NCBI RefSeq assembly: GCF_900107635.1
Contig: NZ_FNRD01000003.1
Span: 248,001-312,000, forward strand
Length of the DNA: 64,000 nt
Reading direction: 5' to 3'
Source of the DNA: Flavobacterium gillisiae
GTDB taxonomy: Bacteria > Bacteroidota > Bacteroidia > Flavobacteriales > Flavobacteriaceae
Shown here: positions 1 to 9,104 of the stretch, piece after piece
Layout of the letters: each line of letters starts with the position of its first letter
How positions within the stretch are numbered: position 1 is the first letter of the stretch
Position numbers and translations under genes: made by a program
Notes under the pieces: model-generated
Databases searched by the model: none
What the model was told of the DNA's origin: nothing
What the model saw: only the letters and a program-made list of their open reading frames with translations

Positions 1-3000
1 CTCCTTGGCGGTCAAAAAATGAACAAAAGAATTATCACTAACACTTTCGGCATAATTTATCGGGATTTTGACTTCAGTACCCTTCTCTGATTTTGCCTCT
101 ACTTTAATAAATAAACCATTCGTTGGCCCTTTTATGGTAGCATTACCATCTATAAATGCTGTCCCATAATATGCTGCATCTTCTTTATCCACAGTATTTA
201 ACACTAGTAATCTTTTAGTACTTACCGCCAAATCCAGTTTCCAATCTCCAAAATTATTATGCTCGATACTCCCATTTAAAATTCCCTTTGTTCCAAATTT
301 TGAATCAGTCAAGGTATTGTTTCTAAACAAAAACTTCTGACCAACAAGATCGATTACCGATCTGTCATTTAATTCATAATCTACATTCAAATAAGGAATT
401 GTCAGACCCGTCTTTTCAACATATAAACGTCCATTAATTGCGGGCTTTTTTAAATTACCCTGAATCGTAGCGTTTCCACTAACTAGTCCTCTTATATTTG
501 AAATTACATCTCCTCCTAATGAACTTAAAACTCCTAAATCAAATTTAGCAAATTTCAATTTCATATCAAGAACTGTTTCTTTATCGATAATTTGGAAATT
601 CCCAAAAGCATTAAACAATTCAAAATTTTCATTTTCTAAAAAGGAATTTATTGTAAATTTCTCTAAATTCTGGTCTCCTTCAATATCAAATTTTAAATCC
701 CCAAGATCCGTTTTATTTATATTCAAATGATCTATAACCAGTGAAGCTGTAGGTTTGTAAATTGCTTTATTCTGTTTAAAACTAATATCTCCGTTTATAT
801 TTCCTTGAAAAACAAATTTATCGTCTTCCGGTGTTATCTTATAGAGATCAACATCTTTAAAACTTAGTTTTAAATCCTTGTTTGTATTGTCTTTTATAGT
901 TCCTTTTAACGATATAGCTTGATCTTCATGAGATAAAATGATATCATCTATCTTGAAGTTTTTAAAAGACTTGTCAAAAACAATTTGATTATTTGGCGTT
1001 TCCTCTTCATTTAAAAACCACAAATAATCCTTAAATTTCATCTCGGACTTACTTAATCCTACAACATTATCGTTGTCCTTATTAATAGTATGGTATAAAT
1101 TCAGATTAAAATAATCTTCTCCTTTTGGTCCACCTTTAAATTCTGACCTAAAGAATAAAGTATCCTTCATCGTTATATTAATAAGACTAAAATCACGGAT
1201 TTTGTAATATTTAGTTTTAATACTATCTAGTTCAACATAAGCATTGTAAAGTGGGTTTTTATTATCAATCGACACTCTGATATTATCGAATGTATTTTTT
1301 GCTGCTACAATTTGCGGTGAATTAAATTTTAGTTTAAATTCTTGAGTATCTGATTTAATGTTCCCTTTTACAACGGTGTTAGAACCAATAGCAATTTCAG
1401 GATACAACAATTCGATAATTTTACTATAAATCGTAAAATCAAACTTTAAAAACTGTCCTTTACTAACTTTGTTGGGCTTGAAATTAGTATATAAACTCCC
1501 CAAAGAATTCTTAACTAAATTCCCGAGTTCGCTAAATTGAAATTTCCCCACAATTTCACCTTCAATAATATCAGGAGAGTTTACGGTAATTGTTCGAACT
1601 CTGTCCGCATCAAAACTGGAGTTGACATTAAAATCATCAAAATTATAAGTGTCTTTTCCATTTTGATAAGAAGTCTCTTTTATATAGACGTTTCCTTGTA
1701 AATTTTCAATTGAATTCCCAGTAACCTGAACAACTACATCTCCTTTAAATATAGAAGTAGAATCGTTAACAAACTTCAACTTGTTTAAGTCGGCATTTTC
1801 TACATTGATATGAAAATCATATTTGTTTTCTTTATTACTTAAATCCAATAAACCGTCAAAGTTCATAATAAGATTAGGGTCGTTTATCGAAATCTGCCCC
1901 TTGTAATTAGGAGCTTTAAAATTACCGTTCACTACTACATTAGTATAGGTATAATCATTAAAATCAATTTTAGAAACATCCCCTTTAAGCGCTGTATTAA
2001 GATATTTCTCTGTAAATCCTTTACCGTCTACATCAATGTTCATGGTAATTTTCCCCAGATCTTTGCGGTCTAACAAAGTTCCCAAATCAAAATCTTCCAA
2101 AACAACATTACCCATATAAGAAGCTTTGTCGATAAAATCAATACTTTTCATACTGAAAAACGATTTTACGCTCCCTAAATCGGAGACCAATGTAAAATCA
2201 GCATCAATGGCAGTAACACTTAACTGAGAATTACCTACTAAAGTAAATCTGCCCAATTTTTTTAGTTCCACCGGTAATTTCTTTCCTAAAATATTAGGAA
2301 GTATGGTTACCAAATTATCATAACTACTTGAAATTCTGCCAAACTCGCCATCCATATAAAACTTCTGATTAGCGTCACCAAATAAGTTTTTGAAAACTAT
2401 TGAACCATCAATACGAGTATTGTTTGAATCAGCTAGATTTAGATTTTTGATGTTCAACTTATTTAATGGCCCTTTAATATCAGCATTTATTTTGAAAAAT
2501 AGGTTTTTACCTAATTCATTATAAAAATGTCTAATGTCATTGGTAGCAATTTGCGAGGGTTTGATTTTAACGTCAAAATTCACCTTGTCCGTGAAATTTG
2601 AAAAATCACCTGCTTTATAATTTAGAATTACATTAGCCTTGAATTTTGATTCTTTAGTAGTCAAATCAAGATTGCCAAATTGAATTTTCTTTTTAGTATA
2701 AGTAAAGTTAGAACTCATATTTACAACATACAAACCACGATGATCAAGAAAAGACATTTTAACTATGTTTGTCTTTAAATCTGGACCATAGAGTAAAAAA
2801 TTACTAAGAGTAGTATTTAAATTTGTGAAATTAATGTCAACTGGATTTGTTTTATTTTCATCTGTGACAGTAAAATGAGCATCAGTAACGTAGGCATTAT
2901 CAACTTTTAATAAAAATTTCCTTGTGGAGGGTGTGTCACTATCGAAGGCATTTATAAACTGATCTAAATTAGTTTGTTTTTCATTCTTATATAAATTAAT

Positions 3001-3303
3001 TTTAAACAACAAGCCATCAAGTCTGACATCTCCAAAAATCAAATCCCCATCTAGAATTTTTTTCCCTTCTAGTATGTTAGTATTTACAATTTTAGAAAAA
3101 ATCAAAGTATCTTTATGATGATCTAATATTAAAACATTTTTAAACTTCACGCCTCCAAAGGCAGACACACGAACTGCTTCAATGGAAATATTTGTTCCAA
3201 AGTCTTTATTAATACTATTTGTAAAATGCTGTGCTATTTTTGTCTGAACAAAAGGTATCGAAAGTGCAATACCGAGTAATAGTATGAGCACAATTAGCCC
3301 CAA
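1..3303 (-). CDS. tamB: TamB-like translocation/assembly module protein (3' part beyond window)
   Basis: A single open minus-strand frame runs from about 3363 to the left edge, roughly 1,100 codons, so the C-terminal end is missing. The N-terminus is a basic stretch (KKFIKIFFRF) followed by a hydrophobic anchor (LGLIVLILLLGIALSIPF). After it comes a long region of short beta-strand-like segments, as expected of TamB/AsmA-like proteins that bridge inner and outer membrane and help assemble or feed the outer membrane. The visible end includes INYAESVSDNSFVHFLTAKE, which resembles the start of the C-terminal TamB domain. No ATG, GTG or TTG precedes the basic stretch. The TTG at 3303 is the first usual start, but it would remove the positive flank of the anchor, so the true start is uncertain. 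The gene is divergent from tsaD, an arrangement I believe is common in Flavobacteria. Confidence 0.8.
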   Translation of the reverse strand, partial: MGLIVLILLLGIALSIPFVQTKIAQHFTNSINKDFGTNISIEAVRVSAFGGVKFKNVLILDHHKDTLIFSKIVNTNILEGKKILDGDLIFGDVRLDGLLFKINLYKNEKQTNLDQFINAFDSDTPSTRKFLLKVDNAYVTDAHFTVTDENKTNPVDINFTNLNTTLSNFLLYGPDLKTNIVKMSFLDHRGLYVVNMSSNFTYTKKKIQFGNLDLTTKESKFKANVILNYKAGDFSNFTDKVNFDVKIKPSQIATNDIRHFYNELGKNLFFKINADIKGPLNKLNIKNLNLADSNNTRIDGSIVFKNLFGDANQKFYMDGEFGRISSSYDNLVTILPNILGKKLPVELKKLGRFTLVGNSQLSVTAIDADFTLVSDLGSVKSFFSMKSIDFIDKASYMGNVVLEDFDLGTLLDRKDLGKITMNIDVDGKGFTEKYLNTALKGDVSKIDFNDYTYTNVVVNGNFKAPNYKGQISINDPNLIMNFDGLLDLSNKENKYDFHINVENADLNKLKFVNDSTSIFKGDVVVQVTGNSIENLQGNVYIKETSYQNGKDTYNFDDFNVNSSFDADRVRTITVNSPDIIEGEIVGKFQFSELGNLVKNSLGSLYTNFKPNKVSKGQFLKFDFTIYSKIIELLYPEIAIGSNTVVKGNIKSDTQEFKLKFNSPQIVAAKNTFDNIRVSIDNKNPLYNAYVELDSIKTKYYKIRDFSLINITMKDTLFFRSEFKGGPKGEDYFNLNLYHTINKDNDNVVGLSKSEMKFKDYLWFLNEEETPNNQIVFDKSFKNFKIDDIILSHEDQAISLKGTIKDNTNKDLKLSFKDVDLYKITPEDDKFVFQGNINGDISFKQNKAIYKPTASLVIDHLNINKTDLGDLKFDIEGDQNLEKFTINSFLENENFELFNAFGNFQIIDKETVLDMKLKFAKFDLGVLSSLGGDVISNIRGLVSGNATIQGNLKKPAINGRLYVEKTGLTIPYLNVDYELNDRSVIDLVGQKFLFRNNTLTDSKFGTKGILNGSIEHNNFGDWKLDLAVSTKRLLVLNTVDKEDAAYYGTAFIDGNATIKGPTNGLFIKVEAKSEKGTEVKIPINYAESVSDNSFVHFLTAKE

Positions 3304-3489
3304 AATGAAACGGAAAAATATTTTAATGAATTTTTTGATACCTATTGTTGTTTTATTTTTATCTTAAAATATTATTTTGCCCAAGGAAAGAGCGGCACCT
3401 TTAATAAAAATTCTTTAATTTTGGCTGCGCCGTAAAATTATAAAAAATAAAATCGGTTTGTAAATATAATTCAAAATTTGTGCCTTTTT

Positions 3490-4512
3490 ATGCAAAATTC
3501 CGAGGTTTTTATTCTTGCTATCGAAAGTTCCTGTGATGACACGGCAGCTGCCGTTTTACATAACGACAAAGTACTGTCTAATGTTGTGGCAAATCAGCTC
3601 ATTCATGCCCAATATGGTGGCGTTGTACCCGAATTAGCGTCACGCGCGCATCAGCAAAATATTGTTCCAGTTATAGATGCGGCACTTCGCAAAGCAAACA
3701 TCAGCAAGGAACAATTGTCAGCAATTGCTTTTACCCAAGGTCCTGGATTAATGGGTTCGCTTCTTGTGGGGAGTTCTTTTGCTAAATCAATGGCTTTAGC
3801 CCTAGAAATTCCTCTTGTTTCAGTCAATCATATGCATGCTCATATATTAGCTCATTTCATAGATGAAGAAGGATTTGAAAAACCTAGTTTTCCATTTCTG
3901 GCTTTAACGATTAGTGGCGGACATACTCAGATTGTGCAAGTCAATGACTTTTTTGACATGACTATCATCGGAGAAACAACGGACGATGCTGTAGGCGAAG
4001 CATTCGATAAAAGTGCAAAAATATTGGGTCTTCCTTATCCTGGTGGTCCTTTAGTTGACAAGCATGCTCAACTAGGAAACCCAAAGACATTTGCATTTAC
4101 CAAACCCAAAGTTCCTGGATTGAACTTTAGTTTTTCAGGTTTGAAAACGGCTATATTATATTTTGTACAAAAGAAAAAATTAGATAATCCCGATTTTATC
4201 GCTGAAAACATAAATGACATTTGTGCTTCTATTCAATATACAATTGTCGAGATCTTAATGGATAAATTAAAATTAGCTGTAAAAGAAACCGGAATTAATC
4301 AAATTGCCATCGGTGGTGGCGTATCTGCTAATTCTGGAATCAGAAAAGCCATAAAAGACGCAGAACAAAAATACGGTTGGAAAACATTTGTTCCAAAATT
4401 TGAATATACTACCGATAATGCCGCAATGATTGGAATTGTGGGTTATCAAAAATTTTTATCAAAACAATTCGAAACTGCTGCTGTAGTTTCTAAAGCACGA
4501 ATACAATTCTAA
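3490..4512 (+). CDS. tsaD: tRNA N6-adenosine threonylcarbamoyltransferase TsaD
   Basis: TsaD transfers the threonylcarbamoyl group to A37 of ANN-decoding tRNAs in the cytoplasm, working with TsaB and TsaE. The 340-residue protein has the family signatures: ESSCDDT at residues 11-17, the metal-binding HMHAH at 114-118, and GGHTQ at 143-147, followed by the GPLVDKHA and GGGVSANS segments of the ASKHA fold. The reading frame also opens at a TTG at 3478, but the ATG at 3490 gives the usual N-terminus with a few residues before the first strand. rsmE starts 3 bp after the stop, so the two are surely co-transcribed. Length is typical for bacterial TsaD. Confidence 0.96.
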   Translation: MQNSEVFILAIESSCDDTAAAVLHNDKVLSNVVANQLIHAQYGGVVPELASRAHQQNIVPVIDAALRKANISKEQLSAIAFTQGPGLMGSLLVGSSFAKSMALALEIPLVSVNHMHAHILAHFIDEEGFEKPSFPFLALTISGGHTQIVQVNDFFDMTIIGETTDDAVGEAFDKSAKILGLPYPGGPLVDKHAQLGNPKTFAFTKPKVPGLNFSFSGLKTAILYFVQKKKLDNPDFIAENINDICASIQYTIVEILMDKLKLAVKETGINQIAIGGGVSANSGIRKAIKDAEQKYGWKTFVPKFEYTTDNAAMIGIVGYQKFLSKQFETAAVVSKARIQF

Positions 4513-4515
4513 ATT

Positions 4516-5223
4516 ATGCAATTATTTTATAACCCCAATATAGACGCAACGACCGAAACCTTTTCTTTTGACAAAGAAGAAAGCAAACACATTATAAAGG
4601 TATTGCGTAAAAAAGATACCGATATATTGTTTGTAACTAATGGCGAAGGAGATTTATTCGAAACTGAAATTACCCTAGCTTCTGACAGTAAGTGTACCGT
4701 AAAAATTATTTCTTTCGAAAAAAAGCCAAAATCAAAATACCAATTGCACCTAGCCGTTGCTCCAACAAAAATGAACGACCGCTACGAATGGTTTCTTGAG
4801 AAAGCAACTGAAATAGGAATTCATGAAATCACACCCATTATATGTGACCGCTCTGAAAGAAAAGTGATTAATAAAGAGAGATTTGACAAAATCATTTTGA
4901 CTGCCATGAAACAGTCTAATGAATTGTATCTTCCTAAATTAAATGAGGCTGTTTCTTTGAAAGATTTTTTAAAGCAAAAAAATGAAGGTCTGCAATTAAT
5001 AGCACATTGTGAAGAAACAGATAAAAAAACGTTGAAATCCGTTTTGCAACCAAATGAAAACATCACTTTACTTATAGGTCCTGAAGGTGACTTCTCCGAA
5101 AAAGAAATAGCGATGGCAATTGACAATCATTATATTCCTGTGTCTTTAGGAAACACCCGATTAAGAACGGAGACTGCAGCAATTGTTGCCTGTCATAGTG
5201 TTGCTTTTTTCAATGAAGAATAG
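4516..5223 (+). CDS. rsmE: 16S rRNA (uracil-1498-N3)-methyltransferase RsmE
   Basis: RsmE methylates N3 of U1498 in 16S rRNA using SAM. It is a SPOUT-class enzyme with the trefoil-knot cofactor site. The 235-residue protein shows an N-terminal PUA-like part (SFDKEESKHIIKVLR), a central segment with KATEIG at residues 96-101, and the knot motifs GPEGDFSEKE (188-197) and LGNTRLRTETAA (211-222). It lies 3 bp after tsaD, so the pair is one translational unit devoted to RNA modification. About 110 bp separate it from the next gene. Confidence 0.95.
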   Translation: MQLFYNPNIDATTETFSFDKEESKHIIKVLRKKDTDILFVTNGEGDLFETEITLASDSKCTVKIISFEKKPKSKYQLHLAVAPTKMNDRYEWFLEKATEIGIHEITPIICDRSERKVINKERFDKIILTAMKQSNELYLPKLNEAVSLKDFLKQKNEGLQLIAHCEETDKKTLKSVLQPNENITLLIGPEGDFSEKEIAMAIDNHYIPVSLGNTRLRTETAAIVACHSVAFFNEE

Positions 5224-5332
5224 CATTTTAAAAAAATTATACTTGTAAAAAGAGGAAGGACTTGTTTGAATAGTATGGGGCAATGCGAACTGAAAATTAC
5301 ATATCACCTATAAGAATAATACGTATTACCAT

Positions 5333-5971
5333 ATGAAAAAGATATATTTTGTTTTACTACTACTCTCCATCTCGTCCTTTTCTCAAGAAATTGCTTTAGT
5401 AAAATATAGTGGTGGTGGTGATTGGTACGCTAATCCCACTTCATTACCCAATCTAATTAAATACTGTAATTCAAATATAAATACTACCATAAATATAAAA
5501 CCCGCAACAGTAGAACCGGGGAGCCCTGATTTATTTTCTTACCCTTTTATTCATATGACGGGACATGGAAATGTTGCTTTTAGTGATGCTGAAATCAGTA
5601 ATCTAAACAAATATATGGCAGCAGGAGGCTTTCTTCATATTGACGATAATTATGGAATGGATCAATATATTAGAAAAGAAATAAAAAAAATATTTCCAAA
5701 TAATCCACTTATTGAAATACCTGCCAACCACCTTATATTCCAGAAACCCTATCTCTTTTCCAGTGGATTACCCAAAATCCATGAACACGAAGGAAAACGT
5801 CCCCAAGCTTACGGTATTTTCATAGAAAACAGACTTGTATTGCTTTATACTTTCGAATGTGATTTAGGCGATGGTTGGGAAGATGCAGAAGTGCACAATG
5901 ACCCGGTAGCGGTCCGTGAAAAAGCATTAAAAATGGGAGCAAACATAATAAGTTACATTTTTAACAATTAA
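5333..5971 (+). CDS. DUF4159 secreted protein
   Basis: A 212-residue protein with a signal peptide (MKKIYFVLLLLSISSFSQ, predicted cut after SFSQ). The mature part begins IALVKYSGGGDWYANP and contains MTGHGN and GGFLHIDDNYG, which match the DUF4159 family, a domain with a glutamine-amidotransferase-like (ThuA-like) fold and no established activity. No catalytic Cys-His-Glu triad is evident. It follows rsmE on the same strand after 109 bp and is likely part of that transcription unit. Function unknown; probably periplasmic. Confidence 0.8.
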   Translation: MKKIYFVLLLLSISSFSQEIALVKYSGGGDWYANPTSLPNLIKYCNSNINTTINIKPATVEPGSPDLFSYPFIHMTGHGNVAFSDAEISNLNKYMAAGGFLHIDDNYGMDQYIRKEIKKIFPNNPLIEIPANHLIFQKPYLFSSGLPKIHEHEGKRPQAYGIFIENRLVLLYTFECDLGDGWEDAEVHNDPVAVREKALKMGANIISYIFNN

Positions 5972-6102
5972 TATTTTTGTTAAATTCTACCGTAAAGAAT
6001 CCATAATTCAATTTTAAAAGAAACCGCTTCTTCTCATAATTTTATTTTTTTTAGCCAAAAGACAACTTTTTCTTTTTGCAAAATTAAAAAAGCATCTCGC
6101 TT

Positions 6103-6138
6103 GATCCATTTAGTGATAAACTAAGATGGATCTTTTGT
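6103..6138 (+). terminator. Terminator-like hairpin after DUF4159 gene
   Basis: Seven-base outer stem GATCCAT/ATGGATC and five-base inner stem TTAGT/ACTAA with a one-base bulge, followed by TTTTGT. The poor T tract makes this moderate evidence. Confidence 0.45.
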
Positions 6139-6344
6139 CATTCCTCATGGCTAAAAACACTTCGATTAACCCATTTATTAAAATTAGCAGCTGTATTTTC
6201 ATCAAACGACAATTAATAAAAAGTAAGATATATCGTTCTTTTTAGCATAATTTTTTATAGCTGAATTTTAAAAAAGCCCGCCAAATAAGCAATCTTAAAT
6301 TTTTGTTAATTTATTTTTTAAATTTATTTTTTTTATTTGTGTTT

Positions 6345-6358
6345 TTGTTATAAAATTG
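6345..6358 (+). promoter_or_regulatory. Probable promoter -7 region of first M43 protease
   Basis: TTGTTATAAAATTG; TAAAATTG differs from TAnnTTTG by one base. The identical 14-mer lies 43 bp before the ATG of the second copy (8021-8034), at nearly the same distance as here (50 bp), so it has been kept with the duplication. Confidence 0.5.
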
Positions 6359-6407
6359 CGGAATGGTTTCCAAAAATCATATTTAATTAACATAACCTAC
6401 AGTTTTT

Positions 6408-7352
6408 ATGAAAAAGATTATTTTATCTGCAGCAGCATTTTTAATGCTATTCTCTTGTCAAAATGACCAGACAGAATCAACTACAACAACAAACGCGATT
6501 GCCCAACGCGGTTGTGCATCACAAGAAGTGCTTGCTGCCCAATTGGCCGCTGACCCCACTTTAGCAATCCGAATGAATCAAATTGAAGCCTTTACGCAAA
6601 ACGCTAAATTAACTGGTCGTTTAGTAAACGGAAAAGTTGAAATTCCTGTCGTAGTAAACGTGCTATACAGAACTGCAGCTGAAAACATTTCTGACGAACA
6701 AATTCAATCTCAAATTGACGTTTTAAACGAAGATTTTAATGGAGCTAACGCTGACTATAATGATGTCCCAGCTTTATTCTCTGGAGTAAAAGCAAATGTG
6801 GGAATAACATTTGTACTACAAAACATAGTAAGAAAATCTACAAGAACAACTTCCTTTTCTACTAATGATGCTATGAAAACTTCAAATAAAGGAATCGCAC
6901 CTACATCACCTACAACGGTACTAAACATGTGGTCATGTAATTTAGGCGGTGGTATTCTTGGTTATGCACAATTCCCTGGAGGATCATCTTCAACTGACGG
7001 TGTTGTAATTGATAATAATGCATTTGGGCGAATTGGTACCGTTTCTGGAGTTTACAACTTAGGAAGAACAGCTACACACGAAGTAGGACACTGGATGAAT
7101 TTACGTCACATATGGGGTGACGCTACTTGCGGAAGCGATTTAGTTGATGACACTCCTTCACACAATACTGCGAACTATGGTGTTCCAGCTTACCCACATT
7201 ATAGCACATGTACTGGTACTCCAGTAGAAATGACAATGAACTATATGGATTATACAGATGACAAAGGTATGTACATGTTTTCTAGCGGACAAAAAAGTAG
7301 AATGGCTGCAATATTTGTCTCTGGTGGAGCAAGAGCTGGTTTCGGAATCTAA
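6408..7352 (+). CDS. M43-family zinc metalloprotease lipoprotein (copy 1)
   Basis: A 314-residue secreted zinc protease of the M43 (cytophagalysin/pappalysin-like) type. The N-terminus is a lipoprotein signal with lipobox LFSC (Cys17), so the mature enzyme is probably membrane-anchored. The zinc site HEVGHWMNLRH at residues 224-234 supplies the three His ligands and the catalytic Glu. The Met-turn is NYMDY at 278-282. Four Cys residues in the catalytic half may form disulfides. The gene is one of two tandem, very similar copies and is followed by a strong terminator. Flanking genes (DUF4159 and AI-2E) are housekeeping-like, so the protease pair looks inserted between them. Substrate unknown; secreted peptide or protein degradation is inferred. 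Confidence 0.9.
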   Translation: MKKIILSAAAFLMLFSCQNDQTESTTTTNAIAQRGCASQEVLAAQLAADPTLAIRMNQIEAFTQNAKLTGRLVNGKVEIPVVVNVLYRTAAENISDEQIQSQIDVLNEDFNGANADYNDVPALFSGVKANVGITFVLQNIVRKSTRTTSFSTNDAMKTSNKGIAPTSPTTVLNMWSCNLGGGILGYAQFPGGSSSTDGVVIDNNAFGRIGTVSGVYNLGRTATHEVGHWMNLRHIWGDATCGSDLVDDTPSHNTANYGVPAYPHYSTCTGTPVEMTMNYMDYTDDKGMYMFSSGQKSRMAAIFVSGGARAGFGI

Positions 7353-7375
7353 TTACAACCAAATATAAAAACACT

Positions 7376-7405
7376 AAAACTCGCTACTTGTTAGCGAGTT
7401 TTTTT
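7376..7405 (+). terminator. Rho-independent terminator after M43 copy 1
   Basis: Stem AAACTCGCTA/TAGCGAGTTT with loop CTTGT, followed by a run of T. The same hairpin, including the loop, follows the second copy. Confidence 0.9.
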
Positions 7406-8020
7406 GTTTACTACCCCTTAATTATAAAATCGACTAAACCGATTGAGTTTAGAATCACGTTCTGTTTTTTTACTTACTCTTATTGTATAATATACTAATA
7501 CTGATTCCTTCCTTGCGAAAAGAAAGGCTCTACAATAATTTTACAGTTGTTCGATTACTGTCCAAAAACAACTTTTGCCAACATTATTTTAAATATCCAC
7601 GAATACTAAAAAAAGCCAATAAATTTTAAATTACCTGAAACATCAGAACAAATCGAGAACACTTTGGTAAAATCAATAAATTTTTTAGAAAAAATATTCA
7701 ACTAATATAAAGTCAATTTAGCTTACCATAAAAAAATGGAACTTTAAATCTAAAAGACATCACAAAAAAGGCAGCTACTAAGAAGCTCGATTTCTTAAAT
7801 AAGAAAAACATAAAAAACTTAACAGCAATATATTAAATAACAAAATAAACCAATTTAAAGGCTTAAAAACAGGATGGAATTGTCGAAATTAAACACAAAT
7901 TTACCTTACAGAAACACAAATATATATTGCAAACATTCCATCAAAAAACTATTTGTTAAAACCATTATTTTTAACAAAAAATTATTATTTTCTTGTCAAT
8001 AATTTTTATTTTTAAATAAA
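7406..8020. other. AT-rich spacer between the two M43 genes
   Basis: About 615 bp with no supported gene on either strand. Short frames lack starts and recognisable sequence. It may be degenerate DNA left by the duplication; apart from the promoter 14-mer at its end I see no clear homology to the other flanks. Confidence 0.4.
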
Positions 8021-8034
8021 TTGTTATAAAATTG
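8021..8034 (+). promoter_or_regulatory. Probable promoter -7 region of second M43 protease
   Basis: Second exact occurrence of TTGTTATAAAATTG, 43 bp before the ATG of copy 2. Confidence 0.5.
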
Positions 8035-8076
8035 TGATATTATTAACCGAAACCAATTTTTTATAACAACTTTATT

Positions 8077-9027
8077 ATGAAGAAAATTATTTTATCCGCC
8101 GCCGCATTCATGATGCTTTTCTCGTGTCAAAATGACCAAACAGAATCAGCAACTACAACAGCAAATGCTATTACCCAGCGTGGTTGTGCATCTCACGAAG
8201 TACTAGCTGCCCAACTAGCCGCTGACCCTACATTGGCAATTCGAATGAATAAAATCGAAGCTTTCACACAAAATGCAAAGTTAACAAGTCGTTTAGTAAA
8301 CGGCAAAGTTGAAATTCCTGTAGTAGTGAACGTATTATACAATACTGCTGCCGAAAACATTTCCGATGCACAGATACAGTCTCAAATCGATGTTTTAAAC
8401 GAAGATTTCAATGCTGGAAATTCTGATTACAATTCAGTACCTACCATATTTTCTGGAGATAAAGCAAATGTTGGAATCACCTTCGTTTTAGAAACTATCA
8501 ACAGAAAATCTACTAAAAAGAAGTCATGGGGAACCAGAGACACAATGAAAAATGGAAAAAGAGGTGGTATTGACGCAACTTCTCCAGATACTAAATTAAA
8601 CATGTGGGTTTGTACAATTGGAGGAGGAATCCTAGGATACGCACAATTTCCTGGTGGAAATGATTCAACAGATGGTGTTGCGATTGATTCTAAATACTTT
8701 GGTTTATCTGGTTCTGCAAATGCACCTTATAACTTAGGTAGAACAGCTACTCATGAAGTTGGACACTGGATGAATTTACGTCATATTTGGGGTGATACAA
8801 CTTGTGGTGATGATTTAGTTTCTGATACACCTACACACAACACAGCAAACTACGGTGTTCCTGCTTATCCTCATTACAGTACTTGTACTGGGACTCCGGT
8901 AGAAATGACAATGAACTACATGGACTATACTGATGATCCAGGTATGTATATGTTTACAAACGGACAAAAATCAAGAATGGCTGCTTTATTTGTTTCTGGC
9001 GGATATAGAGCCGGTTTTGGAATCTAA
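8077..9027 (+). CDS. M43-family zinc metalloprotease lipoprotein (copy 2)
   Basis: A 316-residue tandem paralogue of the preceding gene, identical over long stretches. The lipobox is LFSC (Cys17), the zinc site HEVGHWMNLRH spans residues 226-236, and the Met-turn NYMDY follows. The main divergence is residues 140-175, where this copy has a basic insert (KSTKKKSWGTRDTMKNGKR region) in place of the Ser/Thr-rich stretch of copy 1. This points to changed surface or substrate contacts rather than decay, because all catalytic residues are kept. Promoter 14-mer and terminator hairpin are also shared with copy 1, so the whole transcription unit was duplicated. Confidence 0.9.
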   Translation: MKKIILSAAAFMMLFSCQNDQTESATTTANAITQRGCASHEVLAAQLAADPTLAIRMNKIEAFTQNAKLTSRLVNGKVEIPVVVNVLYNTAAENISDAQIQSQIDVLNEDFNAGNSDYNSVPTIFSGDKANVGITFVLETINRKSTKKKSWGTRDTMKNGKRGGIDATSPDTKLNMWVCTIGGGILGYAQFPGGNDSTDGVAIDSKYFGLSGSANAPYNLGRTATHEVGHWMNLRHIWGDTTCGDDLVSDTPTHNTANYGVPAYPHYSTCTGTPVEMTMNYMDYTDDPGMYMFTNGQKSRMAALFVSGGYRAGFGI

Positions 9028-9049
9028 ATTTTATTAAAATATCAATACT

Positions 9050-9080
9050 AAAACTCGCTACTTGTTAGCGAGTTTTTTTT
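9050..9080 (+). terminator. Rho-independent terminator after M43 copy 2
   Basis: Stem AAACTCGCTA/TAGCGAGTTT, loop CTTGT, then a run of at least six T. Same hairpin as at 7376-7405. It ends 25 bp before the AI-2E gene. Confidence 0.9.
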
Positions 9081-9104
9081 ATCTTTATATCCTAAAAAAA
9101 TTAA

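Larger units (their letters stand above)
5972..6407. other. Spacer with a terminator-like hairpin
   Basis: No gene is apparent in these 436 bp. They hold a hairpin at 6103-6132 (GATCCAT/ATGGATC, extended inward by TTAGT/ACTAA with one bulged base) followed by a short T run, a plausible terminator for the tsaD-rsmE-DUF4159 unit. Next to the metalloprotease gene is TTGTTATAAAATTG at 6345-6358, which recurs upstream of the second metalloprotease and is a near-match to the Bacteroidota -7 box. Confidence 0.5.
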
